39,470 nt of DNA from contig NZ_CANROA010000020.1 in the NCBI RefSeq assembly GCF_947632095.1, positions 1-39,470 on the forward strand, written 5' to 3'. A program made the translations under genes and the position numbers. The stretch's first letter is position 1; each line of letters starts with the position of its first letter. Under the pieces are notes generated by a model, which saw only the letters and a list, made by a program, of their open reading frames with translations, was not told the DNA's origin and searched no databases. This document shows positions 25,901 through 34,179 of this stretch, one piece after another. Source of the DNA: an uncultured Microbacterium sp. (lineage in GTDB: Bacteria > Actinomycetota > Actinomycetes > Actinomycetales > Microbacteriaceae).

Positions 25901-26518
25901 ACCCGCATCACGGATCTCATCGAGGCGGCCCAGCCATCGCTCGACTTCGAGAGCTTCGAATGGCTGCGACGGTCGGCTCTGGCGGATGCCGTGGCCTGGG
26001 ACCGTGAATTCGGCCAGGTGCGCGACGTTTCGCAACTGGGCATCGAGCGCAACCTCTTCCGCTACCGGTCGGTTCCGGTGATGATCCGTGCGAGCGGCGA
26101 CGCCTCCTGGCATGAGCTGCTGCGCGTCGTGATCGCCGCGATCCGCGCCGGATCCGGGTACTTCCTCTCCACACCCGTCGGGCTTCCCGCCGAGGTTCGC
26201 CATGTGCTCTCCGAGCTGGGGACCCTCATCGCCGTCGAGAGCGAAGAGGAGTGGATCGCCCGGATGGTCGCCGCGCGGGATGCGTCGGACGGCGCCCGTC
26301 CCGGACGGGTGCGCCTCGTCGGCTCACGGGCGGCCGTGGCATCCGCCCGACGCGCCGTCGCGACCGCGTTGGACGGCGACCCGGGACTCGCCGTGTATGA
26401 CGGCGAGGTCACCTCGGCCGGCCGGATCGAGCTGCTGCCGTTCGTTCAGGAGCAGGCGATCTCGATCACCGCGCACCGTTTCGGCACCCCGGACGACTGG
26501 AGCGCCGGAGTCATCTGA
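22907..26518 (+). CDS. putA: bifunctional proline dehydrogenase / pyrroline-5-carboxylate dehydrogenase
   Basis: 1203 residues. The FAD-dependent proline dehydrogenase barrel covers about 30-430 (LNLNLLGEAVLGEREA, YVSVKVSAI, IKVRLVKGANLAMER, IGVAGHNLFG, YLVRRLEENAQSENF). The aldehyde dehydrogenase part covers about 500-980, with Glu753 in LAETSGKN and Cys787 in AGQKCSAAS. About 220 C-terminal residues form the extra domain of longer PutA types. No ribbon-helix-helix DNA-binding domain at the N-terminus, so it does not regulate itself. Oxidises proline to glutamate and also takes up P5C made by the downstream RocD. Leaderless start. Confidence 0.93.
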   Translation: MSESVSLIDSSIDLARRWIAEAADAETDPAAARLADVLQDPNGLSFTLGFVDGVMRPESLGAAAAQLQRIAPIVPEFLPWYLRGAVRVGGGIAPVLPAPTVPIARRVLREMVGHLVVDARPAKLGAAIERLRADGARLNLNLLGEAVLGEREAQRRLDGIHDLIRRDDVEYVSVKVSAIISRISMWAFDDVVDAVVDRLTPLYVTAAKTGTFINLDMEEYRDLDLTIAVFTRLLEDPRLLTLEAGIVLQAYLTDSLSALRELTAWARDRIQRGGAPIKVRLVKGANLAMERVDSVMHGWAQATYETKLDTDANYLRMLDAALTPENIAAVRIGVAGHNLFGIAHAWLLAGERGVRDGVDFEMLLGMAQGQVQAVSREVGPVLLYVPVVKPEEFDVAISYLVRRLEENAQSENFLSAAFHLHEDGRLFDRERDRYRRAVERSTDATLRTAPQRIQDRSAPVHESLRPAPVTTADDGGLTRTVLGIARGSQASGMYVETAVYARREGDTTVGGAPGFMNVADSDPALPANREWARGIHARIADSRIGASTLRAARIEDADALDAAVARARTASAVWGSHPAAERAEALLRAAAALESRRGELIEVAASETGKVLREADIEVSEAVDFARYYAAKARELDSIPGAAFEPARVTLVAPPWNFPLAIPAGGVLAALAAGSTVLLKPAPQARRCAAVVAEALWEAGVPRDVLQLLDVDEDEHGRALVEHDSIDRVILTGSWETAELFRSWRPDLPLLAETSGKNAMIITPSADLDLAVADLVQSAFGHAGQKCSAASLAILVGPVGRSSRFARQLVDAVRSLRVGWPEDPRADVGPVIERPQGKLAWALRELEGDERWLIAPEPVAGDETGRLWRPGVRVGVQPGSRFHREEFFGPVLGIMHAPSLSHAIEMQNAVEYGLTAGLHTQDPDDLAQWLSAVQAGNLYVNRGITGAIVQRQPFGGWKKSSVGPGAKAGGPNYLIGLGTWRSRSGGHASSTLHLRGLDTRITDLIEAAQPSLDFESFEWLRRSALADAVAWDREFGQVRDVSQLGIERNLFRYRSVPVMIRASGDASWHELLRVVIAAIRAGSGYFLSTPVGLPAEVRHVLSELGTLIAVESEEEWIARMVAARDASDGARPGRVRLVGSRAAVASARRAVATALDGDPGLAVYDGEVTSAGRIELLPFVQEQAISITAHRFGTPDDWSAGVI

Positions 26519-26668
26519 CCCGCGCCGTGCTGGCCCTCGAGGGTCTGCGGATGTCAGAATATGGGTGGCGTGTCCGTGTCGCATCTTCCCCGCTCGCCTC
26601 GTGAGCGACGGGTCGAACTTCCGCCGGGCCCCTGGACAGCGTCCGCCGCAACTCTTCTGAGGAGCACG

Positions 26669-27544
26669 ATGTCGACGCCCGAGACGACCACCGCCCGGAC
26701 CGCAGCACAGCGCACGGCGCACCGCCGCCGCTACCTGATGTGCCGGCCTGAGCACTTCACGGTCAGCTACACGATCAACCCGTGGATGGAACCCGCGAGG
26801 CCGACCGACACAGCCCGGGCACTCGCCCAGTGGCAGACGCTCTACGACCTGTACCGCGAGCTCGGCCACGAGGTCGAGCTCATCGAACCGCTCGCCGGCT
26901 ACCCCGACATGGTCTACACCGCCAACGGCGGATTCGTCATCGACGGCCGCGCCTACGTGCCGAAGTTCCGTTTCGTCGAGCGCGCCGGTGAGGCTCCCGC
27001 GTTCGCCGAGTGGTTCCGCGCCGCCGGATTCGACACCGTCGAACCCCACGAGGTCAACGAGGGGGAGGGGGACTTCCTCCTCGCCGGCGATACGATCCTC
27101 GCCGGCAGCGGCTTCCGCTCCACGGATCACAGCCACCGCGAGGTCGGTGAGGTCTTCGGCCGCGAGGTGGTCTCCCTGAAGCTCGTCGACCCGCGCTTCT
27201 ACCACCTCGACACCGCGCTCACCGTGCTCGATCCCGTCGTCGCACCTGGGCAGACCCCCGGCATCGCCTACCTGCCCGGAGCCTTCGATGCGGCCGGGCG
27301 CGCGATCCTCGAGGAGCGCTTCCCGGACGCCATCCGCGTCGCCGAAGCCGACGGTGCGGTGTTCGGGCTGAACTCCGCCAGCGATGGATGCAACGTCATC
27401 ATCTCGCCGCGCGCGACGGGCTTCGAAGCGCAGCTGCGCGAACGCGGATACAACCCGATCATGATCGACCTGTCCGAGCTGCTGCTCGGCGGCGGAGGCA
27501 TCAAGTGCTGCACGCTGGAACTGCGCGGGACGGAGCAGGCATGA
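26669..27544 (+). CDS. dimethylargininase / arginine dihydrolase-like amidinohydrolase
   Basis: 291 residues of the guanidine-modifying superfamily. YPDMVYTANGGFV, DFLLAGD, the histidine in PRFYHLDTAL and a nucleophilic cysteine near 280 (GGGGIKCCTLEL) mark the alpha/beta propeller fold. TGAGGAGCACG upstream fixes ATG 26669. The stop overlaps the rocD start (ATGA), and putA lies upstream. Dimethylargininase would yield citrulline; an arginine dihydrolase would yield ornithine directly, the substrate of RocD. The context favours supply of ornithine, but the specificity cannot be read from the sequence. Often annotated as ddaH. The 150 bases before it hold no clear promoter or terminator. Confidence 0.8.
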   Translation: MSTPETTTARTAAQRTAHRRRYLMCRPEHFTVSYTINPWMEPARPTDTARALAQWQTLYDLYRELGHEVELIEPLAGYPDMVYTANGGFVIDGRAYVPKFRFVERAGEAPAFAEWFRAAGFDTVEPHEVNEGEGDFLLAGDTILAGSGFRSTDHSHREVGEVFGREVVSLKLVDPRFYHLDTALTVLDPVVAPGQTPGIAYLPGAFDAAGRAILEERFPDAIRVAEADGAVFGLNSASDGCNVIISPRATGFEAQLRERGYNPIMIDLSELLLGGGGIKCCTLELRGTEQA

Positions 27545-28710
27545 GCCACGTCGCCGTGAACTACCGCCCGTTGCCCGTGACGATCGCCTCCGGCGAGGGC
27601 GCGTGGGTCACCGATACCGCCGGCAAGCGCTACCTCGACCTGCTCGCCGCCTACTCCGCCGTGAACTTCGGGCACCGGCATCCCGAACTCATCGCCACCA
27701 CGACCGAGCAGCTCGGGCGCATCACGCTCACCAGCCGAGCCTTCGACAACGACCGCCTCGAGCCGTTCGCCGAGGCCCTCGCGCGCCTGTGCGGCAAGGA
27801 ACTCGTGCTGCCCATGAACACCGGCGCGGAAGCCGTCGAGACCGGCATCAAGGTCGCCCGCGCCTGGGGGTACCGCGTCAAGGGGATCGCCCCGGACGCC
27901 GCACGCATCGTCGTCGCCGCCGGAAACTTCCACGGCCGCACGACGACCATCGTCAGCTTCAGCGACGACGACACGGCGCGGGTGGGCTTCGGGCCCTTCG
28001 CCCCGGGGTTCGATCGGGTTCCCTTCGGAGATGCGGATGCCATCGCCGCAGCCATCACGGACGACACGGCGGCTGTGCTCGTCGAACCCATTCAGGGCGA
28101 GGCGGGCGTCATCATCCCGCCCGAAGGGTATCTGCGCCGCATCCGCGAGATCTGCGATGAGCGCAACGTCCTGTTCATCGCCGACGAGATCCAGGCCGGC
28201 CTCGGACGCGTCGGGGAGACCTTCGCCTGCGACCGCGAGGGCGTCGTGCCCGATCTGTATCTGCTGGGCAAGGCCCTCGGTGGCGGCATCCTGCCGGTGT
28301 CGGCGGTCGTCGGGGACCGCGATGTGCTCGGCGTCATCCGCCCGGGGGAGCACGGCTCCACCTTCGGCGGCAACCCGCTCGCGGCGGCCGTCGGGCTGAA
28401 AGTCGTCGAGATGCTCGAGACCGGGAAGTTCCAGGAGCGGGCCCGGATGCTGGGCGAGCACCTCGAGGCCGGACTGCAGAAGCTCGTGGGTCAGGGCGTC
28501 ACCGATGTGCGGGTCGCGGGGCTCTGGGCCGGAGTCGACATCGACCCGGCCATCGGCACGGGCCGTGAGGTCAGCGAGCGGCTGATGACGCGCGGCGTGC
28601 TCGTCAAGGACACCCACGGGCAGACGATCCGCATCGCCCCGCCGCTGGTGATCCGTGCGACCGAGATCGACTGGGCTCTGGAACAGCTGCGCGTCGTGCT
28701 CGCCGACTGA
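27541..28710 (+). CDS. rocD: ornithine aminotransferase
   Basis: 389 residues, class III PLP aminotransferase. AAYSAVNFGHRHP, NTGAEAVETGIKVAR, AAGNFHGRTTTIVSFS, EPIQGEAGVIIPPEGYL, LFIADEIQAGLGR and the PLP-lysine in LLGKALGGG match ornithine aminotransferases closely. It transfers the delta-amino group of ornithine to 2-oxoglutarate, giving glutamate semialdehyde/P5C for PutA. The ATG overlaps the stop of the hydrolase gene. It converges on the BCCT gene with 33 bases between; a short GGCGC-GACT-GCGCC hairpin there is a weak terminator candidate. Confidence 0.92.
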   Translation: MSHVAVNYRPLPVTIASGEGAWVTDTAGKRYLDLLAAYSAVNFGHRHPELIATTTEQLGRITLTSRAFDNDRLEPFAEALARLCGKELVLPMNTGAEAVETGIKVARAWGYRVKGIAPDAARIVVAAGNFHGRTTTIVSFSDDDTARVGFGPFAPGFDRVPFGDADAIAAAITDDTAAVLVEPIQGEAGVIIPPEGYLRRIREICDERNVLFIADEIQAGLGRVGETFACDREGVVPDLYLLGKALGGGILPVSAVVGDRDVLGVIRPGEHGSTFGGNPLAAAVGLKVVEMLETGKFQERARMLGEHLEAGLQKLVGQGVTDVRVAGLWAGVDIDPAIGTGREVSERLMTRGVLVKDTHGQTIRIAPPLVIRATEIDWALEQLRVVLAD

Positions 28711-28743
28711 CCGGTTCCGCAGACGCGGGCGCGACTGCGCCGC

Positions 28744-30624
28744 TCAACGCACGGCGGGGGTGTCGTCCTCACCGTGCTCGGGGACGTCGGGATCATCGTG
28801 CGCGGAGAGCTCATCCGACGACACGAGCTCGTCGACGTCGAGCATCGCGGGCCCGGCATCCGCCCGGCTCTCGGCCGTGAGCAGTTCGGTGGGGATGCGG
28901 ATCGGCGTGGTCGGAGCCACCGGGAGGCCGAGGCGCTTCTGCAGGTTGCGCATCCAGCGCGGCTGCGCGCCGAGCACGCCCGCAGCATCGCGGGACTCGA
29001 CCTCGAGGCCGTAGTAGTCGCCGATCTTGTCGATGAGCTGCGCCCGTTCTGCTCGGGCGTAGGCGCGGCGTTCGCGGGTGAACGCAACAATCGTCGACCA
29101 GCAGATCAGGAGCATGACGACGCTGAACGGCAGGGCGATCGTGATCGCCGCGGTCTGCAGGGCGGTGAGGCCGCCGGCCAGGAGCAGGGCGATCGCGAGC
29201 GCCGCGGTCACCGCGACGAAGAAGGTGCGGATCCAGCGCTTCGGGTTCTGCTGACCGCCCGTGGCGATCATACCCATCACGAGGGCGCCTGAGTCGGCCG
29301 AGGTGATGAAGAAGATCGCGATCAGCAGCACGGCGCCGAGGCTGATCACGGCCGTTCCCGGCACGTGCTGCAGTAGCTGGAACAGCGCGCCCTGCAGATC
29401 GACGCCGCCCTCCGGCGTCGTCAAGGTGCCCGGGTTGGCGAGTTCCAGGGCGAGGGCCGATCCGCCGAGCACCGAGAACCACAGGATGCCGATGAGGGTC
29501 GGAACGAGGATGACTCCGGCGACGAACTCGCGCACCGTGCGACCCTTCGAGATGCGGGCGATGAAGATGCCGACGAAGGGCGCCCAGGAGATCCACCAGC
29601 CCCAGTAGAACGATGTCCACCCGGCCTGCCACTCCTCGCCGGCGACGCCCTGGAAAGCGCTGACGTTGAACGAGAGGCCCACGAAGTTCTGGATGTAGTA
29701 GCCGATCGACTGGACGAAATCGCGCAGCAGGAACTGGCTCGGGCCCATGATCAGCAAATACACGACCAACAGCCCCGCCATCACGAGGTTGATGTTCGAC
29801 AGCCACTTCATGCCCTTGGTGACGCCGGAGAGGACGGAGGCGAGCACGAACACCGAGATGATGAGGATGATCACGACCTGCGTGCCCTCTGTCGGCTGGG
29901 CGAGGCCCGCGACGTCGAGGCCCGCGCTGATCTGCAGCACGCCGATGCCGAGCGAGGTCGCGACGCCGAACAGCGTGCCGACGAGCGCGATCACATCGAT
30001 CGTGTGGCCCCAGCCGCCCTCGACGCGCTTGCCGAGCAGAGGCTCCAGCGTCCAGCGGATCGAGATCGGCCGGCGCCGGCGGTGGATCGCGTAGGCGAGG
30101 GCCAGCCCGATCACGACGTAGATCGACCAGGCGTGCACGCCCCAGTGCAGGTAGGTCTGCCCGAGCGCGGCCTGGGCGAGCTGCTCGGGGGTGCCGGTGA
30201 CACCGGGACGCGGGTTCACGAAGTGGCTGAGCGGTTCGCTGACGCCGTAGAAGACGAGACCGATGCCCATTCCCGCGGCGAACAGCAGCGAGAACCAGCT
30301 GAGCATCGAGAATTCGGGCTCGTCGTCGTCCTTGCCGAGTTTGATGTCGCCGAAGCGGCTGAAGCCGAGATACAGGCTGATCGCGACGAACACCACGGCG
30401 ATGAGCACGTAGTACCAGCTGAAGGCGTTGACGATCGTCGTCTGGATCGTGAGGAACAGGCTCTCGGCGATGCCGGGTGCGATGAGCGTGAATGCGACGA
30501 ACGCGACGATGATCGCGGCTGCCGGCCAGAACACCCAGCGCTGCACCGGCGGCAGCGCGCGCCGTTTGGTCGGTGTGGCGGATGCCGCGGCATCCCGATT
30601 CGTGACTTCCCCCGCGTCGGTCAT
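28744..30624 (-). CDS. BCCT-family betaine/choline/carnitine transporter
   Basis: 626 residues with about 12 membrane helices, a charged N-terminus and a long acidic cytoplasmic C-terminus ending EDDTPAVR. The BCCT signature WWISWAPFVGIFIARISKGRTVREF is intact, as is GMGIGLVFYGVSEPLSHF near the first helices. These carriers import trimethylammonium compounds with Na+ or H+; the long charged tail resembles osmosensing members such as BetP. Start ATG 30624 is chosen because TACGGT lies six bases upstream; an ORF extension of 13 codons has poor codon use. Single-gene unit. Confidence 0.92.
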   Translation of the reverse strand: MTDAGEVTNRDAAASATPTKRRALPPVQRWVFWPAAAIIVAFVAFTLIAPGIAESLFLTIQTTIVNAFSWYYVLIAVVFVAISLYLGFSRFGDIKLGKDDDEPEFSMLSWFSLLFAAGMGIGLVFYGVSEPLSHFVNPRPGVTGTPEQLAQAALGQTYLHWGVHAWSIYVVIGLALAYAIHRRRRPISIRWTLEPLLGKRVEGGWGHTIDVIALVGTLFGVATSLGIGVLQISAGLDVAGLAQPTEGTQVVIILIISVFVLASVLSGVTKGMKWLSNINLVMAGLLVVYLLIMGPSQFLLRDFVQSIGYYIQNFVGLSFNVSAFQGVAGEEWQAGWTSFYWGWWISWAPFVGIFIARISKGRTVREFVAGVILVPTLIGILWFSVLGGSALALELANPGTLTTPEGGVDLQGALFQLLQHVPGTAVISLGAVLLIAIFFITSADSGALVMGMIATGGQQNPKRWIRTFFVAVTAALAIALLLAGGLTALQTAAITIALPFSVVMLLICWSTIVAFTRERRAYARAERAQLIDKIGDYYGLEVESRDAAGVLGAQPRWMRNLQKRLGLPVAPTTPIRIPTELLTAESRADAGPAMLDVDELVSSDELSAHDDPDVPEHGEDDTPAVR

Positions 30625-30630
30625 GCCCCC

Positions 30631-30636
30631 ACCGTA
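30631..30636 (-). promoter_or_regulatory. -10 box of BCCT gene, leaderless type
   Basis: Minus-strand TACGGT, six bases (GGGGGC), then ATG. Confidence 0.45.
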
Positions 30637-30659
30637 GCGATAAGCCGCCCCCGGTGTCA

Positions 30660-30675
30660 GCACCGATGTCGGTGC
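30660..30675 (-). terminator. hairpin after MFS gene
   Basis: GCACCG-ATGT-CGGTGC, about 17 bases past the MFS stop on the minus strand and before the BCCT promoter. A second hairpin (30686-30700) spans the stop codon itself. No U-tract. Confidence 0.45.
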
Positions 30676-30691
30676 GCGGCGCGATGACCGC

Positions 30692-32026
30692 TCAGCGGTC
30701 CTTCGGAAGACGGATCGGCGACGTCGATGCGGCGACCTCGTCGCTGAACTCCACCGGGTCGGGGCGCACCACCGAGAGGGGCATCGTCTCGTCGAGCGTG
30801 AGGCGGAAGCGGGAGTCCTCCCGGCGCCGTAGCCGGCCCGAGAAGAGGATCCAGCTCAGGCCCACGGCCATAGCCGCGATGCCGGCGATGCCGCCGACGA
30901 GAATCGCGACGCGGGGGCTGGCAGCATCGGTGATCCAGCCGGCGATCGGGGCGCCGATGGGTGTGGAACCCATCACGACGGCCATGTACAGGGCGAGGAC
31001 GCGCCCGCGCAGGGCGGGATCGGTCGTGGTCTGCACATACCCGTTCGCCGTGGTCAGCGTGGTGACGGTCGAGAAGCCGACGAAGACGAGCACGGCGGCG
31101 TAGGTGAAGTACGTCGGCATCCACGAGGAGATGATGGATGCGACGCCGAAGCCGCCCGCGGCGATGATGAGCACGCGCACCCGGGCGCGATCGCGCCGCG
31201 CGGCGAGCAGCGCGCCCGCGAGGGAGCCGATCGCGAGCACCGAGCTGAGGAGGCCGTACCCGTCGGCGTCTCGTCCGAACTCCAGCGCCATGGTCGAGGC
31301 GAAGATGGGGAAGTTCATGCCGAAGGCACCGATCAGGAACACCATGACGAACACGACCTTCAGGTCGCTGCGCCCCCAGACATAGCGGAAACCTTCGGCT
31401 AGGCCGCTGCGCCCCGAACTCTTCACCCGGGGGTTGAGTTCGGAGGTGCGCATCATCAGGAGGGCGATGAGCATTGCGAGGAAGGTCGCCGCGTTGAGGA
31501 CGAACACCCAGCCGGTTCCGACCGCGATGATGAGCACGCCGCCGACCGCCGGACCGATGAGTCGGGCCATGTTGAACGATGCCGATCCCAGGGCGACCGC
31601 GTTCGAGGCATCCGCCAGCGTCACGGTGTCGGAGACGAAAGCCTGACGGGCGGGGGCATCGAACGCGTTCGTCATCCCGAAGGCGAGCGCGAAGCAGTAC
31701 ATCAACGGCAGCGTCATCACATCGGTGAGCAGGAGCGCCGCGATGCCGAGGGCGAGCAGCATCAGCACGGACTGCGTCACGAGCAGGATCTTGCGCCGGT
31801 CGAAGCGGTCGGCGACCCAGCCGGTGAGGCTGACGAGCACGAGGGGCGGACCGAACTGCAGCGCCATGGTGAAGCCCATGGCGGTGGCATCGTTGTCGGT
31901 GAGCTGGGTGAGGACGACCCAGTCCTGGGCGGTCGCCTGCATCCATCCGCCGACGTTCGAGATCAGACCGCCGATGAACCAGGTGCGGTAGTTGAAGCTG
32001 CGGAAAGATCGGAACATGCCGCTCAT
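30692..32026 (-). CDS. MFS transporter (EntS/MFS_3-like exporter)
   Basis: 444 residues and about 12 helices. NYRTWFIGGLISNVGGWMQATAQDWVVLTQLT and GWVADRFDRRKILLVTQSVLMLLALGIAALL are typical of the EntS/MFS_3 export group. AAGGTGG lies upstream of ATG 32026, which overlaps the MarR stop (ATGA). The MarR pairing and autoregulation site argue for an inducible efflux pump; substrate unknown. The C-terminal 40 residues are hydrophilic. Confidence 0.88.
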   Translation of the reverse strand: MSGMFRSFRSFNYRTWFIGGLISNVGGWMQATAQDWVVLTQLTDNDATAMGFTMALQFGPPLVLVSLTGWVADRFDRRKILLVTQSVLMLLALGIAALLLTDVMTLPLMYCFALAFGMTNAFDAPARQAFVSDTVTLADASNAVALGSASFNMARLIGPAVGGVLIIAVGTGWVFVLNAATFLAMLIALLMMRTSELNPRVKSSGRSGLAEGFRYVWGRSDLKVVFVMVFLIGAFGMNFPIFASTMALEFGRDADGYGLLSSVLAIGSLAGALLAARRDRARVRVLIIAAGGFGVASIISSWMPTYFTYAAVLVFVGFSTVTTLTTANGYVQTTTDPALRGRVLALYMAVVMGSTPIGAPIAGWITDAASPRVAILVGGIAGIAAMAVGLSWILFSGRLRRREDSRFRLTLDETMPLSVVRPDPVEFSDEVAASTSPIRLPKDR

Positions 32027-32463
32027 CGTTCGGCCACCTTCCTCATCAGGGCGGATGCGGTCCGCAGGGTGCGCAGTTCGTCGTCGGTGAAATCGCACTC
32101 CTGCAGGGCGTCGGCGAGAGCGGAGTCGCGCTTGTCGACGGTGGCGGCGACGATGTCGAGGCCGGATGCCGTGATCTCGATGTTGACCCGGCGGCGGTCG
32201 GTCTCATCGGGGACGCGAAGGAGGAGGCCTGCGTCGGCGAGCGCATCGACGGAGTTCGACATGGTGGGGGCGCTCACCCGCTCGCGCTGGGCGAGGTCGC
32301 CGATGGAGAGCCGGCCGTGCAGACGGAGGTTGGCGAGCACGGCGAACTGCGCATCGCTCAGGCCATCGGCGGCGCGTTCGCGGCGCAGGCGGCGGGCGAG
32401 GCGGAAGGTCGACAGGCGCAGATCGGTCGCGGTCGCGTGGAGCAGATCATCCGATTCAGTCAT
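32023..32463 (-). CDS. MarR-family transcriptional regulator
   Basis: 146 residues, standard MarR size. The winged HTH spans about 35-105 (LSDAQFAVLANLRLHGRLSIGDLAQRERVSAPTMSNSVDALADAGLLLR, then DETDRRRVNIEITASG). It is the first gene of an operon with the MFS exporter and divergent from cutC. A 21-base near-perfect palindrome overlaps its own promoter, so repression of itself, the exporter and perhaps cutC is likely, relieved by a small ligand. Confidence 0.9.
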   Translation of the reverse strand: MTESDDLLHATATDLRLSTFRLARRLRRERAADGLSDAQFAVLANLRLHGRLSIGDLAQRERVSAPTMSNSVDALADAGLLLRVPDETDRRRVNIEITASGLDIVAATVDKRDSALADALQECDFTDDELRTLRTASALMRKVAER

Positions 32464-32464
32464 T

Positions 32465-32485
32465 ACTTAGGTAGTCTAACTAAGT
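32465..32485. promoter_or_regulatory. MarR operator overlapping divergent promoters
   Basis: Arms ACTTAG and CTAAGT with an inner TAG-T-CTA, nine of ten base pairs symmetrical. The palindrome contains the minus-strand -10 box TAGACT (32473-32478), nine bases from the marR ATG, and the plus-strand TAGTCT (32472-32477) that could serve cutC. Two half-sites of TTAG type are typical of MarR sites. Seen directly; binding inferred. Confidence 0.75.
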
Positions 32486-32505
32486 TTTCCGGAGGAGGGG
32501 GCAGA

Positions 32506-33249
32506 ATGGATGCCGTGAACATCGCCCTCGAACTCGCCGTCCAGGACCCCGCCGGAGTGCGCATCGCCCAGGAGGTCGGCGCCGCTCGCGTCGAACTCAC
32601 CCAGGCCCTCGCCCTCGGAGGACTCACTCCCTCCGCCGCCACCCTCGAGCTCGCGCTCGCCGCAGCGGGGGAGAGCGGCCCCGAGATCCACGTGCTCATC
32701 CGCCCCCGTGCCGGAGGCTTCCACTACGACGCCGACGAGATCGCCCTCTCCGTGCGCGACGTCGAACTCGCCGTGCAGGCCGGTGCCCACGGCGTCGTCG
32801 TCGGAGCCCTCGATGCCGCCGGCGACCTCGACCTCGACGCCGTCGCCCGCCTCCGCGATGCCGCAGGCGAAGCATCCGTCACCCTGCACCGCGCCATCGA
32901 CGTCACCGCCGATCCCGTCGCAACCCTCGACGCCGTGATCGGACTCGGCCTCGGTCGCGTCCTCACCTCCGGAGGAGCATCCGCCGCCATCGACGGAGTC
33001 GACACCCTCCGCCGCATGGTCGAGGTCGCCGACGGGCGCATCGAGATCATGGCCGGATCCGGCGTGAACGCCGCCGGCGCCGCAGCCATCGCCGCAACCG
33101 GCGTCGACGCCCTGCACTTCTCCGCCAAGCGCACCGTGACCGCCGGGGATCGGGGTGTGCGCATGGGATCCGCGTCCGACGGCGTCGGCGGCTACGAGGT
33201 CACCGATCGTGAAGCCGCCTTCGCGATGCGCACCGCCCTGGGACTGTGA
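32506..33249 (+). CDS. cutC: CutC family protein
   Basis: 247 residues. ALELAVQDPAGVRIAQEVGAARVELTQALALGGLTPS, HVLIRPRAGGFHYDADE, GVVVGALDAAGDLD, VTLHRAIDVTADP and VLTSGGASAA match the CutC TIM-barrel. Named for copper homeostasis, but its biochemical activity is unsettled. GGAGGAGG at 32491-32498 fixes ATG 32506. Divergent from the marR-exporter operon, with which it shares the palindromic operator. Codon use is very C-rich at third positions from here through the methyltransferase gene. Confidence 0.9.
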   Translation: MDAVNIALELAVQDPAGVRIAQEVGAARVELTQALALGGLTPSAATLELALAAAGESGPEIHVLIRPRAGGFHYDADEIALSVRDVELAVQAGAHGVVVGALDAAGDLDLDAVARLRDAAGEASVTLHRAIDVTADPVATLDAVIGLGLGRVLTSGGASAAIDGVDTLRRMVEVADGRIEIMAGSGVNAAGAAAIAATGVDALHFSAKRTVTAGDRGVRMGSASDGVGGYEVTDREAAFAMRTALGL

Positions 33250-33269
33250 CGGTCGGGACCGCGCGTTTG

Positions 33270-33275
33270 TAGACT
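33270..33275 (+). promoter_or_regulatory. -10 box of alpha/beta hydrolase gene, leaderless type
   Basis: TAGACT, seven bases, ATG 33283. A TTTG lies directly before the box; no ribosome site. Confidence 0.55.
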
Positions 33276-33282
33276 CGCAAGC

Positions 33283-34146
33283 ATGCCCACCACTTCAGAG
33301 TTCACCGACGCGCACGGCGTCACGATCGTCTACGACGTCCACGCCGCAGACGGCGAGCCGCGCGGCATCGTGCAACTCCTCCACGGCGTCGGCGAGCATG
33401 CCGGCCGCTACGGCGCCGTCATCGACGCCCTCACCCGCGACGGATTCATCGTCTACGCCGACGACCACCGCGGGCACGGCCGCACCGGCCTCCGCCAGCA
33501 CGGCGGCCCCGAAAAACTCGGCCGACTCGGCACAGGCGGGCTGCACGCGGCGAAGGAAGCCGTCTGGCAGCTGACCGGCATCATCCGGACCGAGCACCCC
33601 GACCTGCCCCTGGTGCTGCTCGGGCACTCCTGGGGGTCCTTCCTCGCGCAGATGCTCGTCAACGACCACCCGGATGCCTGGGACGCCGTGATCCTCACCG
33701 GGTCCGCCCGACGCACGCCCCGAGACCTCAACGCCGCGCCGCTGAACGCCAGATGGGAGGGCGCCGAAGCCACCGGATACGAATGGCTCAGCCGTGACCC
33801 CGCCGTCTGGTCGGCGTTCGACGACGACCCGCTCACGACGAACGTGCCGCTGCTGAAGCTGTTCGGCCCGATCGAGGCGCTCAAACTCTACGGGAGGCCC
33901 AAGAAGGACCTCGCCGCGCGGCGGGATGTGCCCCTGCTGCTCATGGTCGGCCGCGACGACCCCGTCGGAGGAGCCCACAGCGTGCACAAGCTGGCCGACG
34001 ACTACCGGCAGCGCTCCGGATACACCGATGTCACGACGCTCGTCTACCCCGACGCCCGTCACGAGATCTTCAACGAGCTGCAGCAGCAGCAGGTGCGAGC
34101 CGACCTCACCGCCTGGCTCGACAAGCACATCGCCCGCCGCGACTGA
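33283..34146 (+). CDS. alpha/beta hydrolase (monoacylglycerol lipase-like)
   Basis: 287 residues. IVQLLHGVGEHAGRY holds the oxyanion region, GFIVYADDHRGHGRTG the conserved strand-loop, GHSWGS the nucleophile Ser116, and His260 is in PDARHEIFNEL; the acid is probably in LLLMVGRDDPV. This is the serine aminopeptidase S33/monoglyceride lipase pattern (lysophospholipase, PldB-like). No signal peptide, so cytoplasmic. Own leaderless promoter, although only 33 bases follow cutC. Confidence 0.88.
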   Translation: MPTTSEFTDAHGVTIVYDVHAADGEPRGIVQLLHGVGEHAGRYGAVIDALTRDGFIVYADDHRGHGRTGLRQHGGPEKLGRLGTGGLHAAKEAVWQLTGIIRTEHPDLPLVLLGHSWGSFLAQMLVNDHPDAWDAVILTGSARRTPRDLNAAPLNARWEGAEATGYEWLSRDPAVWSAFDDDPLTTNVPLLKLFGPIEALKLYGRPKKDLAARRDVPLLLMVGRDDPVGGAHSVHKLADDYRQRSGYTDVTTLVYPDARHEIFNELQQQQVRADLTAWLDKHIARRD

Positions 34147-34173
34147 CCCCGGCATACGGCGGCGACGCCGCGT

Positions 34174-34179
34174 TAAGCT
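34174..34179 (+). promoter_or_regulatory. -10 box of lipoate ligase gene, leaderless type
   Basis: TAAGCT, six bases, ATG 34186; no ribosome site. Confidence 0.55.

Noticed and set aside
22910..26203. A 1097-codon open frame antisense to putA.
   Set aside because: It mirrors the codon bias of a GC-rich gene. Its product is Arg/Asp/His/Gly-rich with no recognisable domain, while the plus strand encodes a textbook PutA.
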